Below are positions 1 through 6,938 of a stretch of 10,285 bases of DNA, one piece after another (position 1 is the first letter of the stretch; every line of letters begins with the position of its first letter). A program made the translations under genes and the position numbers. The notes under the pieces were generated by a model. It searched no databases. It was not told where the DNA came from and was given only the letters and a program-made list of their open reading frames with translations. Source of the stretch: Candidatus Latescibacter anaerobius SCGC AAA252-E07 (GTDB taxonomy: Bacteria; Latescibacterota; Latescibacteria; Latescibacterales; Latescibacteraceae). The stretch lies in NCBI GenBank assembly GCA_000403035.1, contig AQSL01000112.1:1-10285 (forward strand), in the 5' to 3' direction.

Positions 1-2
1 CA

Positions 3-983
3 AAACTTGCAAATTATTTACACAAAAAGGGTCGAAAAGCTATAGTTTCAAGTGTTGATGTTCATAGACCTGCTGCAATTGAGCAATTAAAAATACTGGC
101 AGATACTCATAATATTACATTTTTTGGATCTGATAATACTCGCGATCCTCAAAAAATTGCACGGGAAGCTTTGAATGAATTTCGTAATAATGATTACGAT
201 GTTCTCATAATGGATACAGCCGGTCGTCTTCACATTGATGTTGAGATGATGAGCGAGCTCTCTTCCATCAAAGAAATTTTGAAACCCCATCATGTCTTGT
301 TTGTTGCCGATGGAATGACAGGACAGGATGCTGTGAATGCTGTTCAGGGTTTTATGAATTACGTTGAATTTGATGGTGTAATTCTCACAAAGATGGATGG
401 TGATGCCCGTGGCGGAGCTGCACTTTCCATACGAGAGGTAACCGGCAAACCAATTATTTTTGTAGGAAACGGGGAACGCATTGAGGCGTTCGATCAATTT
501 TACCCTGACAGATTTGCTTCGCGTATACTTGGCATGGGTGATATTGTTTCGCTTGTTGAAAAAGCACAGGATGTTGTTGACGAAAAGAAAGCAAAAATAC
601 TACAGGAAAAAATGCTTTCGGCGAGTTTAACACTCGAAGATTTTCTCGAACAACTCAGGCAGATTAAGAAGATGGGTCCGCTTGACCAGATTATGGGTAT
701 GATACCCGGAATTGGTAAAGCTATGAAGAATTTTAATTTTCAGGATGATACAAGTTTAAAGCATATTGAAGCAATTATCTGCTCTATGACAAAAAGTGAA
801 CGCTTAAGACCTCATATTATTGATGGTTCACGCAGAAAACGAATTTCACAAGGTTCCGGAACCTCGCTTCAGGAAGTAAATAATGTTCTGAAACAATTTC
901 ATGCCATGCAGAAAATGATGAAAAAAATGTCAAGAATGAATGGACCGATGAAACTGTTTCAGGGTATGAAAATTCCAATTTAA
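3..983 (+). CDS. ffh: Signal recognition particle GTPase Ffh, 5'-truncated by window edge
   Basis: Ffh binds signal peptides emerging from ribosomes and, with SRP RNA and the receptor FtsY, delivers them to the membrane. The frame is open from base 3, giving 326 residues. Full-length Ffh is usually about 440-450, so the N domain and the P-loop lie outside the window. Seen: DVHRPAAIEQL near the start, the G3 motif DTAGRLH (213-233), the G4 motif TKMDGDARGGA (387-419), and the ASRILGMGD linker. The M domain follows, with the MGPLDQIMGMIPG finger region and the SRP-RNA-binding segment RRKRISQGSGTS (about 832-867). The C terminus is short, ending soon after the last Met-rich helix (MQKMMKKMSRMNG). 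The TTG at 171 is internal, because homologous sequence continues upstream in frame. It is first in the ffh-rpsP-rimM-trmD-rplS cluster, 30 bases before rpsP. Confidence 0.97.
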   Translation, partial: KLANYLHKKGRKAIVSSVDVHRPAAIEQLKILADTHNITFFGSDNTRDPQKIAREALNEFRNNDYDVLIMDTAGRLHIDVEMMSELSSIKEILKPHHVLFVADGMTGQDAVNAVQGFMNYVEFDGVILTKMDGDARGGAALSIREVTGKPIIFVGNGERIEAFDQFYPDRFASRILGMGDIVSLVEKAQDVVDEKKAKILQEKMLSASLTLEDFLEQLRQIKKMGPLDQIMGMIPGIGKAMKNFNFQDDTSLKHIEAIICSMTKSERLRPHIIDGSRRKRISQGSGTSLQEVNNVLKQFHAMQKMMKKMSRMNGPMKLFQGMKIPI

Positions 984-1000
984 TCAATGTATAATTAATA

Positions 1001-1005
1001 AGGAG
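1001..1005 (+). promoter_or_regulatory. Ribosome binding site deciding the TTG start of rpsP
   Basis: AGGAG lies 8 bases upstream of the TTG at 1014. No ATG or GTG is available in frame that would keep the conserved S16 N terminus (MAVKLRMRRMG), so this site supports TTG as the true start. Confidence 0.8.
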
Positions 1006-1013
1006 AAAAACGT

Positions 1014-1379
1014 TTGGCAGTTAAATTGAGAATGCGTAGAATGGGTTCAAGAAAACGCCCGTTTTATAGAATTGTTGCCGCAGACAGTCGTTTCCAGAGA
1101 GATGGTAGATTTCTTGAGATTCTTGGATACTATGATCCGAAACAGAAACCATTCAAGTTTCAGATAGATCGTGAAAAAGTCAAAGATTGGCTTCAAAAAG
1201 GTGCGCAGATGTCTGGTACGGTCGAAAGTCTTCTTCGAAAAGAGGGTATATTCCGAGAAGTTAATGAGACAAAAATTCGACAAGATGATGCTTCCCCGTC
1301 AAACAAGAAAGAAGATCAGATTATAAAATCTGAAGAAGAGAAGCCGGTTGAAGGAGAAGTTGAACAGGACGTCCAATAG
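1014..1379 (+). CDS. rpsP: 30S ribosomal protein S16
   Basis: S16 is an early-binding 30S protein that stabilises the 5' domain of 16S rRNA. The product is 121 residues. The S16 core is clear: VKLRMRRMGSRKRPFYRIV at the N terminus, then ADSR..RDGRFLEILGYYDP, and the WLQKGAQ.S.TV.SLLRKEGI end at about residue 79. Residues 81-121 form a charged, mostly acidic tail (many E, D, K), longer than the 80-90 residue form of E. coli or Bacillus. Such tails occur in some phyla, and its role is unknown. The TTG start is supported by AGGAG at 1001-1005. The 3' end overlaps the start of rimM by about 20-32 bases, suggesting translational coupling. No khpA (KH-domain) gene lies between rpsP and rimM, unlike in many Firmicutes. 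Confidence 0.97.
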   Translation: MAVKLRMRRMGSRKRPFYRIVAADSRFQRDGRFLEILGYYDPKQKPFKFQIDREKVKDWLQKGAQMSGTVESLLRKEGIFREVNETKIRQDDASPSNKKEDQIIKSEEEKPVEGEVEQDVQ

Positions 1380-1923
1380 TGAATTATTTAGAGTTCAGCA
1401 CGATGGGCTTATTGCAATTGGACGTGTGATTAAGGCTCAAGGGCTTCGAGGTGAAGTGAAGGTTGAGCAGCTTTCAAATGTTAAGGATCGTTTTGAGTTA
1501 CTCGATGAAGTCACTCTGGAATTAAAGAATGGTAAATGCATTCACTATGATGTTGAATATACAAAAATAAGAGGTGTTTTTGTTATTCTTAAGCTGAACG
1601 GTATAGATACACGTGATGATGCGGAAATACTGAGAAGTGCTTATGTTAACGTATCACTCGAAAACCTTGCTCCTCTTGAACACAACAGTTATTACGCTTT
1701 CGATCTGGTAGGTGCAGAAGTTTTTGACCTCACAAATAAAAAAGTTGGTTTTGTTAAAAGAGTTGAATACTATCCTGCAAATGATGTGATAGTAATTGAA
1801 AAAGAAGATGAAGATATAATGATTCCTGCTATCAGTGAATATATAGTTAAGGTCAATATAAAAGCAAAGAAATTAACCGTTAACCTTCCTGAGGGTTTGC
1901 CGACATACCCGCATGGTGTATGA
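1348..1923 (+). CDS. rimM: Ribosome maturation factor RimM
   Basis: RimM binds S19 and helps assemble the head of the 30S subunit. Its product is about 191 residues, usual for the family. The N-terminal RimM beta-barrel begins with IAIGRVIKAQGLRGEVKV (about residues 22-39). The C-terminal PRC-barrel shows YYAFDLVGAEVFD, VGFVKRVEYYPANDVIVIE and IMIPAISEYI, and ends at LPEGL. The start is uncertain. The conserved core requires initiation upstream of base 1411, and in frame only TTG at 1348 and TTG at 1360 are available, both inside rpsP. AGGAG at 1352-1356 is only 3 bases from TTG 1360 and is downstream of TTG 1348, so neither choice has ideal spacing. The stop codon overlaps the trmD start (ATGA). 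Confidence 0.95.
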   Translation: MKEKLNRTSNSELFRVQHDGLIAIGRVIKAQGLRGEVKVEQLSNVKDRFELLDEVTLELKNGKCIHYDVEYTKIRGVFVILKLNGIDTRDDAEILRSAYVNVSLENLAPLEHNSYYAFDLVGAEVFDLTNKKVGFVKRVEYYPANDVIVIEKEDEDIMIPAISEYIVKVNIKAKKLTVNLPEGLPTYPHGV

Positions 1924-2639
1924 GTAAAATGAACATGGTAACAATTCATGTTTTAACTATTTTCCCGGGAATATTTGAAAGTTTTATGAAATTCGGGATT
2001 TTGAGACGTGCATTCGAAAAGGGGTTATTGAAGGTTAATCTTATTAATATCAGGGATTCGGCTATTAACCGTCACGGTACTGTAGATGACACACCGTATG
2101 GCGGCGGGGCCGGTATGATCATGAAACCTGATATTCTGGCAATAAGTTTAAAATCGGCTTTTAAGGACTGTGCAAAAAAACGACCGGAAGTTATTTTAAT
2201 GACTCCACAGGGGAAACAGTTCGATCAGTTTCAGGCAAACAAGTTAAGTATTTCGGATGAATTTATCCTGGTTTGTGGCCGTTATCGGGGAGTTGATGAG
2301 CGTTTCAGGCAATTATATGTTACAGATGAACTGAGCATCGGAGATTATGTCCTTTCGGGTGGAGAAACCGCAGCAATGGTCGTTATTGATGCTGTAGCCA
2401 GGTTGATTCCCGGTGTTTTAAACGACTTTGAAAGCGGCCTTGAGGATTCTTTTCAGGAAAATTATTTAGATTGCCCCTGGTATACAAAGCCTGATATATT
2501 TGATGGAATGAAAGTGCCCGATGTATTATTAAGCGGTGATCACGCAAAAATAAAAAAATGGCGCCACGAACAATCGTTGAAACGGACAGTTACACGTCGT
2601 CCGGATTTAATGAAAGCGCAGGAATGTAAAAATAAGTAG
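1920..2639 (+). CDS. trmD: tRNA (guanine-N1-)-methyltransferase TrmD
   Basis: TrmD transfers a methyl group from S-adenosylmethionine to N1 of G37 in tRNAs, preventing +1 frameshifting. It is a homodimeric SPOUT enzyme with a trefoil knot. The 239 residues match the family length. Seen: VLTIFPGIFESF, the DDTPYGGGAGMIMKP loop, LMTPQGKQF, the knot motifs LVCGRYRGVDER and SIGDYVLSGGE (with the conserved Asp proposed as general base), and AVARLIPGVL. In the knot, Arg occupies the position that is Glu in E. coli (GRYEG). ATG 1920 overlaps the rimM stop as ATGA. A second in-frame ATG at 1929 would also keep the conserved N terminus. No good ribosome binding site is seen, so translation is probably coupled to rimM. 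Confidence 0.96.
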   Translation: MSKMNMVTIHVLTIFPGIFESFMKFGILRRAFEKGLLKVNLINIRDSAINRHGTVDDTPYGGGAGMIMKPDILAISLKSAFKDCAKKRPEVILMTPQGKQFDQFQANKLSISDEFILVCGRYRGVDERFRQLYVTDELSIGDYVLSGGETAAMVVIDAVARLIPGVLNDFESGLEDSFQENYLDCPWYTKPDIFDGMKVPDVLLSGDHAKIKKWRHEQSLKRTVTRRPDLMKAQECKNK

Positions 2640-2652
2640 TAAATATATATGT

Positions 2653-2656
2653 GAGG
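2653..2656 (+). promoter_or_regulatory. Ribosome binding site deciding the ATG start of rplS
   Basis: GAGG lies 6 bases upstream of ATG 2663. It overlaps the in-frame GTG at 2651, which argues against that GTG being the start. Confidence 0.7.
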
Positions 2657-2662
2657 TTTATT

Positions 2663-3007
2663 ATGGCAACACTTGAAACACTAACAAAAATCCAGATTAA
2701 GGATAATATTCCCGACTTTAGCCCCGGCGATAATGTTGATATTCACGTTCGTGTAATTGAGGGTGATAAGGAAAGAATACAGGTTTTTACCGGTACAGTA
2801 ATTCAAAGGCGTGGCAGCGGGAATTCGGAAACATTTACCGTTCGTAAGATATCTGCCGGTATCGGTGTGGAACGAATTTTTCCCCTCAACTCACCAATGA
2901 TAGCAAAGATAAAGAAGAATTACTCCGCGAAAATTCGCCGTGCGAAAATATTTTATCTGAGAAAACTTCGCGGAAAAGCTTCAAGACTCAAGCGGGAATA
3001 CAGTTAA
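2663..3007 (+). CDS. rplS: 50S ribosomal protein L19
   Basis: L19 sits at the 30S-50S interface and contributes to an intersubunit bridge. The 114 residues match the usual 115 or so. Seen: the SH3-like barrel segment FSPGDNVDIHVRVIEGDKERIQ.F.G.VI.RRGSG, then TFTVRKIS..GVERIFPLNSP, and the basic end KIRRAKIFYLRKLRGKASRLK. The start is placed at ATG 2663, because GAGG at 2653-2656 is well spaced and the protein then begins MATLETLTK. The GTG at 2651 would only add MRFI. It lies 23 bases after trmD and ends the ribosomal operon, followed by a non-coding spacer. Confidence 0.97.
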   Translation: MATLETLTKIQIKDNIPDFSPGDNVDIHVRVIEGDKERIQVFTGTVIQRRGSGNSETFTVRKISAGIGVERIFPLNSPMIAKIKKNYSAKIRRAKIFYLRKLRGKASRLKREYS

Positions 3008-3024
3008 ATACATTTTTTCAAGTG

Positions 3025-3038
3025 TAAATAATTATTTA
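3025..3038. repeat. 14-base AT palindrome after rplS
   Basis: TAAATAATTATTTA reads the same on both strands and lies 18 bases after the rplS stop. It could be chance in AT-rich DNA or a weak binding site. It has no GC pairs, so it is a poor terminator stem. Confidence 0.35.
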
Positions 3039-3109
3039 TTGCTCCTATATTTGAGTGAGTTCCCGGCGTTGAGCTTTTTTATCTTTTAACAATACCGTTT
3101 TTATCTAAT

Positions 3110-3127
3110 AGCAGGTTATTACCTGCT
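3110..3127. repeat. 7-bp inverted repeat with 4-base loop
   Basis: AGCAGGT (3110-3116) and ACCTGCT (3121-3127) are perfect reverse complements around TATT. A flanking T-G pair could add one wobble. This is the most GC-rich short hairpin of the spacer. No T-run follows it directly, so it may be an operator or RNA stem rather than an intrinsic terminator. Confidence 0.55.
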
Positions 3128-3133
3128 GAATAC

Positions 3134-3176
3134 AAAATGTCGCTTACAACATGTCAATTGTTTTCACGACATTTTT
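3134..3176 (+). terminator. Candidate terminator hairpin, 9-bp stem ending in T-run
   Basis: AAAATGTCG (3134-3142) pairs perfectly with CGACATTTT (3167-3175). The right arm runs into TTTTT (3172-3176), and the A-run on the left mirrors it, as in a bidirectional terminator. The 24-base loop may hold a small inner stem (ACAA 3146-3149 with TTGT 3158-3161). It lies 127 bases after rplS with no other strong terminator closer. The low GC of the stem keeps confidence moderate. Confidence 0.4.
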
Positions 3177-3240
3177 CGATATACCTTTCGTATTTGATTT
3201 ATTGAAGATTTTTGTGAAGTTTAGATGGTGTTTATTTTGA

Positions 3241-3279
3241 AAAATACTTAACTATTATAACAATCGTCTTAAGTATTTT
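3241..3279. repeat. 11-bp inverted repeat upstream of rnf promoter
   Basis: AAAATACTTAA (3241-3251) and TTAAGTATTTT (3269-3279) are perfect reverse complements separated by 17 bases. The pair ends 17 bases before the putative -35 of rnfC, where a regulator could bind. It could instead be the stem of a weak terminator using the T9 run at 3290-3298. All but one of the pairs in the stem are A-T, so RNA folding would be weak. Confidence 0.5.
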
Positions 3280-3296
3280 ATACCCGCCGTTTTTTT

Positions 3297-3325
3297 TTGA
3301 TATCTGAATTATTTATATATATACA
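3297..3325 (+). promoter_or_regulatory. Candidate sigma70-type promoter of the rnf operon
   Basis: TTGATA (3297-3302) and TATACA (3320-3325) are separated by 17 bases. Transcription would begin near 3332, giving a very short leader that still includes GGAG (3337-3340) five bases before the rnfC ATG. The match is 5 of 6 and 4 of 6 to consensus, in AT-rich DNA where chance matches are common. Confidence 0.4.
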
Positions 3326-3345
3326 TTAAATCATATGGAGATTAG

Positions 3346-4701
3346 ATGGCCGGAACATTTGTTGGAGGTGTTCATCCCCCTGATGCAAAAGTATTAAGCA
3401 AAAAACTCGCCATTGAACCGATGCTTCTTCCTCAGGAGGTAGTTCTTCCCGTTACACAGCATATCGGTGCTCCAGCTAAGGTTATAGTTGAGAAGGGTCA
3501 GACTGTCAAAAAAGGACAGGTAGTTGCTGAGGCTGGCGGTTTTGTCTCTATCCCCATCCATGCATCAATTTCCGGAACGGTGAAAGCGGTTGAACCAAGG
3601 ATTACTCCTTTAGGAATGAAAGCCATCAGCGTGATAATTGAAAGTGATGGTGAGGACAAATGGGCAGAAGGCCTTAATGTGAAGAGAGATATTTCCTCAA
3701 TATCTCTCGAAGATAAACGTACTATTATACATGATGCAGGGATAGTTGGGATGGGAGGTGCTGCTTTTCCGACACATGTCAAATTATCTCCTCCGGCTGA
3801 CAAACCGATTGATACAGTGATTCTAAATGGTGTGGAATGCGAGCCTTATGTTACCTGTGATTATCGTCTTATGCTTGAACGAACTCAGGATATTATCGAG
3901 GGCCTTAAAATCATTATGGAGATACTCAAGTGTGATAAGGGCATTATCGCTATTGAGGGTAATAAACCCGATGCTATAAAAATTATGCGTGATTCGGTCA
4001 GGGACATTGAAGGTATAAGTGTTGCGGAACTCAAGGTAAAGTATCCTCAGGGCGGCGAAAAACAGCTTATTTATGCTGTTACAAAGCGGAAAGTTCCTGC
4101 GGGCGGACTTCCCATGGATATCGGTTGTGTGGTCCAGAATGTCGGCACTTCCGCTGCGATTTATGAAGCTGTTGCATACAACAAACCTCTTATTGAACGT
4201 GCAGTAACAATTACCGGAAAAGGCGTAGTAAAACCCTCAAATGTTCTGGCGAGAATTGGCGATTCGTTTGCAAACCTTATTGAATACTCAGGGGGATATA
4301 CCAAGAAAGCAGATAAGCTTCTTATGGGTGGTCCGATGATGGGGATAGCTCAGTTTACCGATGATATTCCGGTTATAAAAGGCACATCAAATCTTCTCGT
4401 AATGGAAGAAGATGAAACGGAAACAGGTGAACAGCAGCCGTGTATATCGTGCGGCCGATGTGTCGATGTATGCCCCATGAATCTTTTGCCTTCAACAATA
4501 AGCACGCTTGTCGAATATGAGCGATGGGAAGATGTAAGGAAGTACGGTGCTATGGATTGTATAGAATGCGGTTCATGTTCATATATCTGTCCGGTTAAAA
4601 GGCGACTTGTAGAATATATTAAATTCGGGAAAGCAAACCTGACAGCGTTACAGGCTCAAGAACGTGCAGAAAAACGTTCTGATGCGGAAAAAACCAAATA
4701 A
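3346..4701 (+). CDS. rnfC: Rnf electron transport complex subunit C
   Basis: RnfC is the peripheral cytoplasmic subunit that carries the NAD(H) site and, by analogy to complex I 51-kDa proteins, FMN and two 4Fe-4S clusters. The product is 451 residues, close to the clostridial form and without the long Ala/Lys-rich C terminus of E. coli RsxC. Seen: GGVHPPDAK at the start, the barrel-sandwich segment GQTVKKGQVVAEAGGFVS.P.HASISGTV (about 51-79), the nucleotide-binding GMGGAAFP (135-142), NGVECEPY (161-168), and KYPQGGEKQL. The ferredoxin motifs are C366-x2-C369-x2-C372-x3-C376P and C405-x2-C408-x2-C411-x3-C415P. GGAG at 3337-3340 precedes ATG 3346. It opens the rnfCDGEAB operon. Confidence 0.97.
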   Translation: MAGTFVGGVHPPDAKVLSKKLAIEPMLLPQEVVLPVTQHIGAPAKVIVEKGQTVKKGQVVAEAGGFVSIPIHASISGTVKAVEPRITPLGMKAISVIIESDGEDKWAEGLNVKRDISSISLEDKRTIIHDAGIVGMGGAAFPTHVKLSPPADKPIDTVILNGVECEPYVTCDYRLMLERTQDIIEGLKIIMEILKCDKGIIAIEGNKPDAIKIMRDSVRDIEGISVAELKVKYPQGGEKQLIYAVTKRKVPAGGLPMDIGCVVQNVGTSAAIYEAVAYNKPLIERAVTITGKGVVKPSNVLARIGDSFANLIEYSGGYTKKADKLLMGGPMMGIAQFTDDIPVIKGTSNLLVMEEDETETGEQQPCISCGRCVDVCPMNLLPSTISTLVEYERWEDVRKYGAMDCIECGSCSYICPVKRRLVEYIKFGKANLTALQAQERAEKRSDAEKTK

Positions 4702-4730
4702 TATAACAGTTCCAGGGAGTCCTTTACAGT

Positions 4731-5753
4731 ATGGCAAGAATGTTTAAAGTCAGTTCTTCACCACATATAAGGGATAAAACCGATGTACCAATTATAATGT
4801 ATTCGGTTGTCGCCGCACTTTTACCTGCGCTGATTGGAGCTGTTTACTTCTTTGGATTAAAAGCTCTCTGGATAATTATACTGTGTGTTGTAACTTCCGT
4901 TGCGACCGAAGGAATTATTGAAAAACTTTCCGGTAAATCCCTTACCATAAGGGATGGGAGTGCAATAGTAACGGGAATTCTGCTTGCTTTTAACCTGCCG
5001 GAGGGCGTTTCCTGGTGGATTCCTGTAATCGGCAGTATTTTTGCGGTCGCCGTTGGAAAAATGACATTTGGCGGACTCGGTTATAATCCCATGAATCCGG
5101 CTCTTATCGGAAGAGTATTTTTACTGTTCAGTTGGCCGGTCGAAATGACCGCTACATGGACTTCTCCTGATGGTTTTTCGGGCGTAGATGCTCAGACCGT
5201 TGCTACTCCGCTGGCAATTTTAAAGGAAAATACTGCAATACTTGCAAATAAAGCTGCTTATTCCATTGAAGTGGTTAATGAGGCTACTTATAAAATTGGT
5301 GAACTGAGCGATTCTTACTATGAACTTTTCCTTGGCAGGGTTCCCGGTTGTATAGGAGAAACTTCGGTTTTGCTTTTACTTATAGGCGCCGCTTTCCTTA
5401 TGTATAAGAGATATGTGGGCTGGAGAATACCCTTTTCATTTATTGGAACAGTAGCATTATTGACCTGGATTTTTGGCGGTTATGAGGGGTTTTTCACTGG
5501 TCCCTGGCTTTTCCATGTCTTATCGGGCGGACTTATAATCGGGGCGTTTTTCATGGCTACCGACATGGTTACGAGTCCGATCACCCCAAACGGGCGTTTA
5601 CTATTCGGTGTCGGTTGCGGTATTATAACTACAATTATAAGGCTTTGGGGCGGATTCCCCGAGGGTGTGAGTTTTTCAATACTTCTCATGAATCTTGCAG
5701 TTCCGCTCATTGATCGCGCTATGAGACCGAAAGTATTCGGGAAGGTTACCTAG
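4731..5753 (+). CDS. rnfD: Rnf electron transport complex subunit D
   Basis: RnfD is a polytopic membrane subunit related to NqrB. It carries a covalent FMN and is thought to form part of the ion pathway. Its 340 residues match the family. Seen: the N terminus SSSPHIRDK, about nine to ten hydrophobic segments, LLAFNLPEGVSWWIPVIGS, FGGLGYNPMNPALIGRVFL, and ATDMVTSPITPNGR near the end. The segment VATPLA (T159 is the Thr of ATP) aligns with the GATPL flavinylation motif, so T159 is the likely FMN attachment site. AGGGAG at 4714-4719 precedes ATG 4731 by 11 bases. The ApbE flavin transferase needed for this modification is not in the window. Confidence 0.96.
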   Translation: MARMFKVSSSPHIRDKTDVPIIMYSVVAALLPALIGAVYFFGLKALWIIILCVVTSVATEGIIEKLSGKSLTIRDGSAIVTGILLAFNLPEGVSWWIPVIGSIFAVAVGKMTFGGLGYNPMNPALIGRVFLLFSWPVEMTATWTSPDGFSGVDAQTVATPLAILKENTAILANKAAYSIEVVNEATYKIGELSDSYYELFLGRVPGCIGETSVLLLLIGAAFLMYKRYVGWRIPFSFIGTVALLTWIFGGYEGFFTGPWLFHVLSGGLIIGAFFMATDMVTSPITPNGRLLFGVGCGIITTIIRLWGGFPEGVSFSILLMNLAVPLIDRAMRPKVFGKVT

Positions 5754-5754
5754 A

Positions 5755-6330
5755 GTGCTTGATTGTATCAAAATTGGTTGCGTGCTTATGGCTTATGCGC
5801 TTGTTGCCAGCGTTGCTCTTGCCTTTGTAAATAGTAAAACGTTGCCGCTGATAGAAAAAAATAAAACTGCTGCTGAAAAGAGCGCACGTATGGAAGTTCT
5901 GCCGGATATGGCCGGAGATTATGAGTTAAAGGATGCCGGAAGCGCTTTTCCCTACTGGATTGGATACAGGGATAAGGATAAATCCGAAATCGGTGGTTAT
6001 ATCTTTATTACAAGCGGTACGGGATATTCTTCGACTATCGAGTCTATGGTCGGCGTAGATGTTAACGGCATTATCACGGGAGTACAGGTAATCTTTCAAC
6101 AGGAAACACCCGGACTTGGCGCACGGGCTGAAGAAATCAACTATGGAGAGAATGAACCTTGGTTTACGAGGCAGTTTAAGGGGAAATCTTTACAAGATAA
6201 AGTTCGTGTCGTACATGACGGTGGAGTCATAGATTCTATAACCGGAGCTACCATAACATCCCGTACAATAACTGATTCCATACATGAGGGTATGGCAAAT
6301 CTTAATCAGATTGTGAGCGATCCGGCATGA
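5755..6330 (+). CDS. rnfG: Rnf electron transport complex subunit G
   Basis: RnfG is a single-span membrane protein whose extracytoplasmic FMN-binding domain holds a phosphoester-linked FMN. The 191-residue product has one membrane segment at about residues 5-25, then an NSKTLPLIEKNK juxtamembrane stretch. The FMN-binding domain shows GGYIFITSGTGYSSTIESMVGVD, ETPGLGARAEE and the flavinylation motif DSITGATITS. T166 is the expected attachment residue. The start is GTG 5755, two bases after the rnfD stop codon (TAG 5751-5753). GGGAAGG (5739-5745) is 9 bases upstream inside the end of rnfD. The stop overlaps the rnfE start as ATGA. Confidence 0.96.
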   Translation: MLDCIKIGCVLMAYALVASVALAFVNSKTLPLIEKNKTAAEKSARMEVLPDMAGDYELKDAGSAFPYWIGYRDKDKSEIGGYIFITSGTGYSSTIESMVGVDVNGIITGVQVIFQQETPGLGARAEEINYGENEPWFTRQFKGKSLQDKVRVVHDGGVIDSITGATITSRTITDSIHEGMANLNQIVSDPA

Positions 6331-6938
6331 ATATAGTCAGAGAATTTACTAAGGGTATTTATAAAGAAAATCCCGTATTCAGACTTGTCCTCGGTCTTTG
6401 TCCCACTCTTGCCGTAACATCTTCTGTGGAGAATGGTGTTGGAATGGGAATTGCCGCAACAGCAGTACTGGTGAGTTCAAATTTATTTATATCTATCGTT
6501 CGACGGTGGGTGCCGAAAAAAATCCGCATACCCATTTTTATCGTTGTTATTGCAACATTTGTTACCATAGTTGAAATGTTGATGCAGGCATACTATCCTG
6601 CGTTATATAAATCGCTTGGTATATTTGTTCCGCTGATTGTTGTTAACTGTATTATTCTGGGGAGAGCCGAGGCTTTTGCATCTCGACACAATGTAATTCT
6701 ATCGGTTGTAGATGGCATCGGGATGGGCATCGGTTTTACTCTCAGTTTAATATTAATTTCAACGATCAGGGAAATTCTGGGCAAAGGCACCTTGTATGGT
6801 ATGCCGTTTTTGCCCGCTTCATTCAAGCCGGTGGTTGTTATGATACTTCCCCCGGGAGCTTTTATTACTCTCGGGTATCTGCTCGGTGTCTTTAACTGGC
6901 TGGATATACGTAAGAAAAATAAACCGGAGAGTTCCTAA
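6327..6938 (+). CDS. rnfE: Rnf electron transport complex subunit E
   Basis: RnfE is a six-helix membrane protein paralogous to RnfA and inserted in the opposite orientation. Structures of NQR and Rnf complexes show that each paralogue gives two cysteines to one 2Fe-2S cluster in the membrane. Both are present: C25 in GLCPTLAV and C108 in NCIILGRAEAFA. The product is 203 residues. Other conserved pieces are KENPVFRLVLGLCP, FVTIVEMLMQAYYPALYKSLGIFVPLI and the GMGIGFTLSLI repeat shared with RnfA. The ATG overlaps the rnfG stop (ATGA), so translation is probably coupled, as no strong ribosome binding site is seen. Confidence 0.97.
   Translation: MNIVREFTKGIYKENPVFRLVLGLCPTLAVTSSVENGVGMGIAATAVLVSSNLFISIVRRWVPKKIRIPIFIVVIATFVTIVEMLMQAYYPALYKSLGIFVPLIVVNCIILGRAEAFASRHNVILSVVDGIGMGIGFTLSLILISTIREILGKGTLYGMPFLPASFKPVVVMILPPGAFITLGYLLGVFNWLDIRKKNKPESS

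Larger units (their letters stand above)
3008..3345. other. Structured spacer between the rplS end and rnfC
   Basis: There is no convincing gene in these 338 bases. The stretch is AT-rich and holds a 14-base palindrome, three further inverted repeats, two T-runs (3075-3080 and 3290-3298) and a promoter candidate just before rnfC. It most likely combines termination of the ribosomal operon with transcription start and possibly control of the rnf operon. The repeats are listed separately. Confidence 0.7.

Noticed and set aside
87..497. Open frame on the minus strand across ffh
   Set aside because: It lies antisense to clearly conserved Ffh GTPase motifs and shows no recognisable protein features.
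2651..2662. GTG 2651 as start of rplS
   Set aside because: It overlaps the GAGG ribosome binding site that serves ATG 2663 and would add only MRFI before the conserved start.
3041..3080. GCTC...GAGC followed by six T as terminator of rplS
   Set aside because: The stem is only four pairs with a 26-base loop, too weak to call, although the T-run is real.
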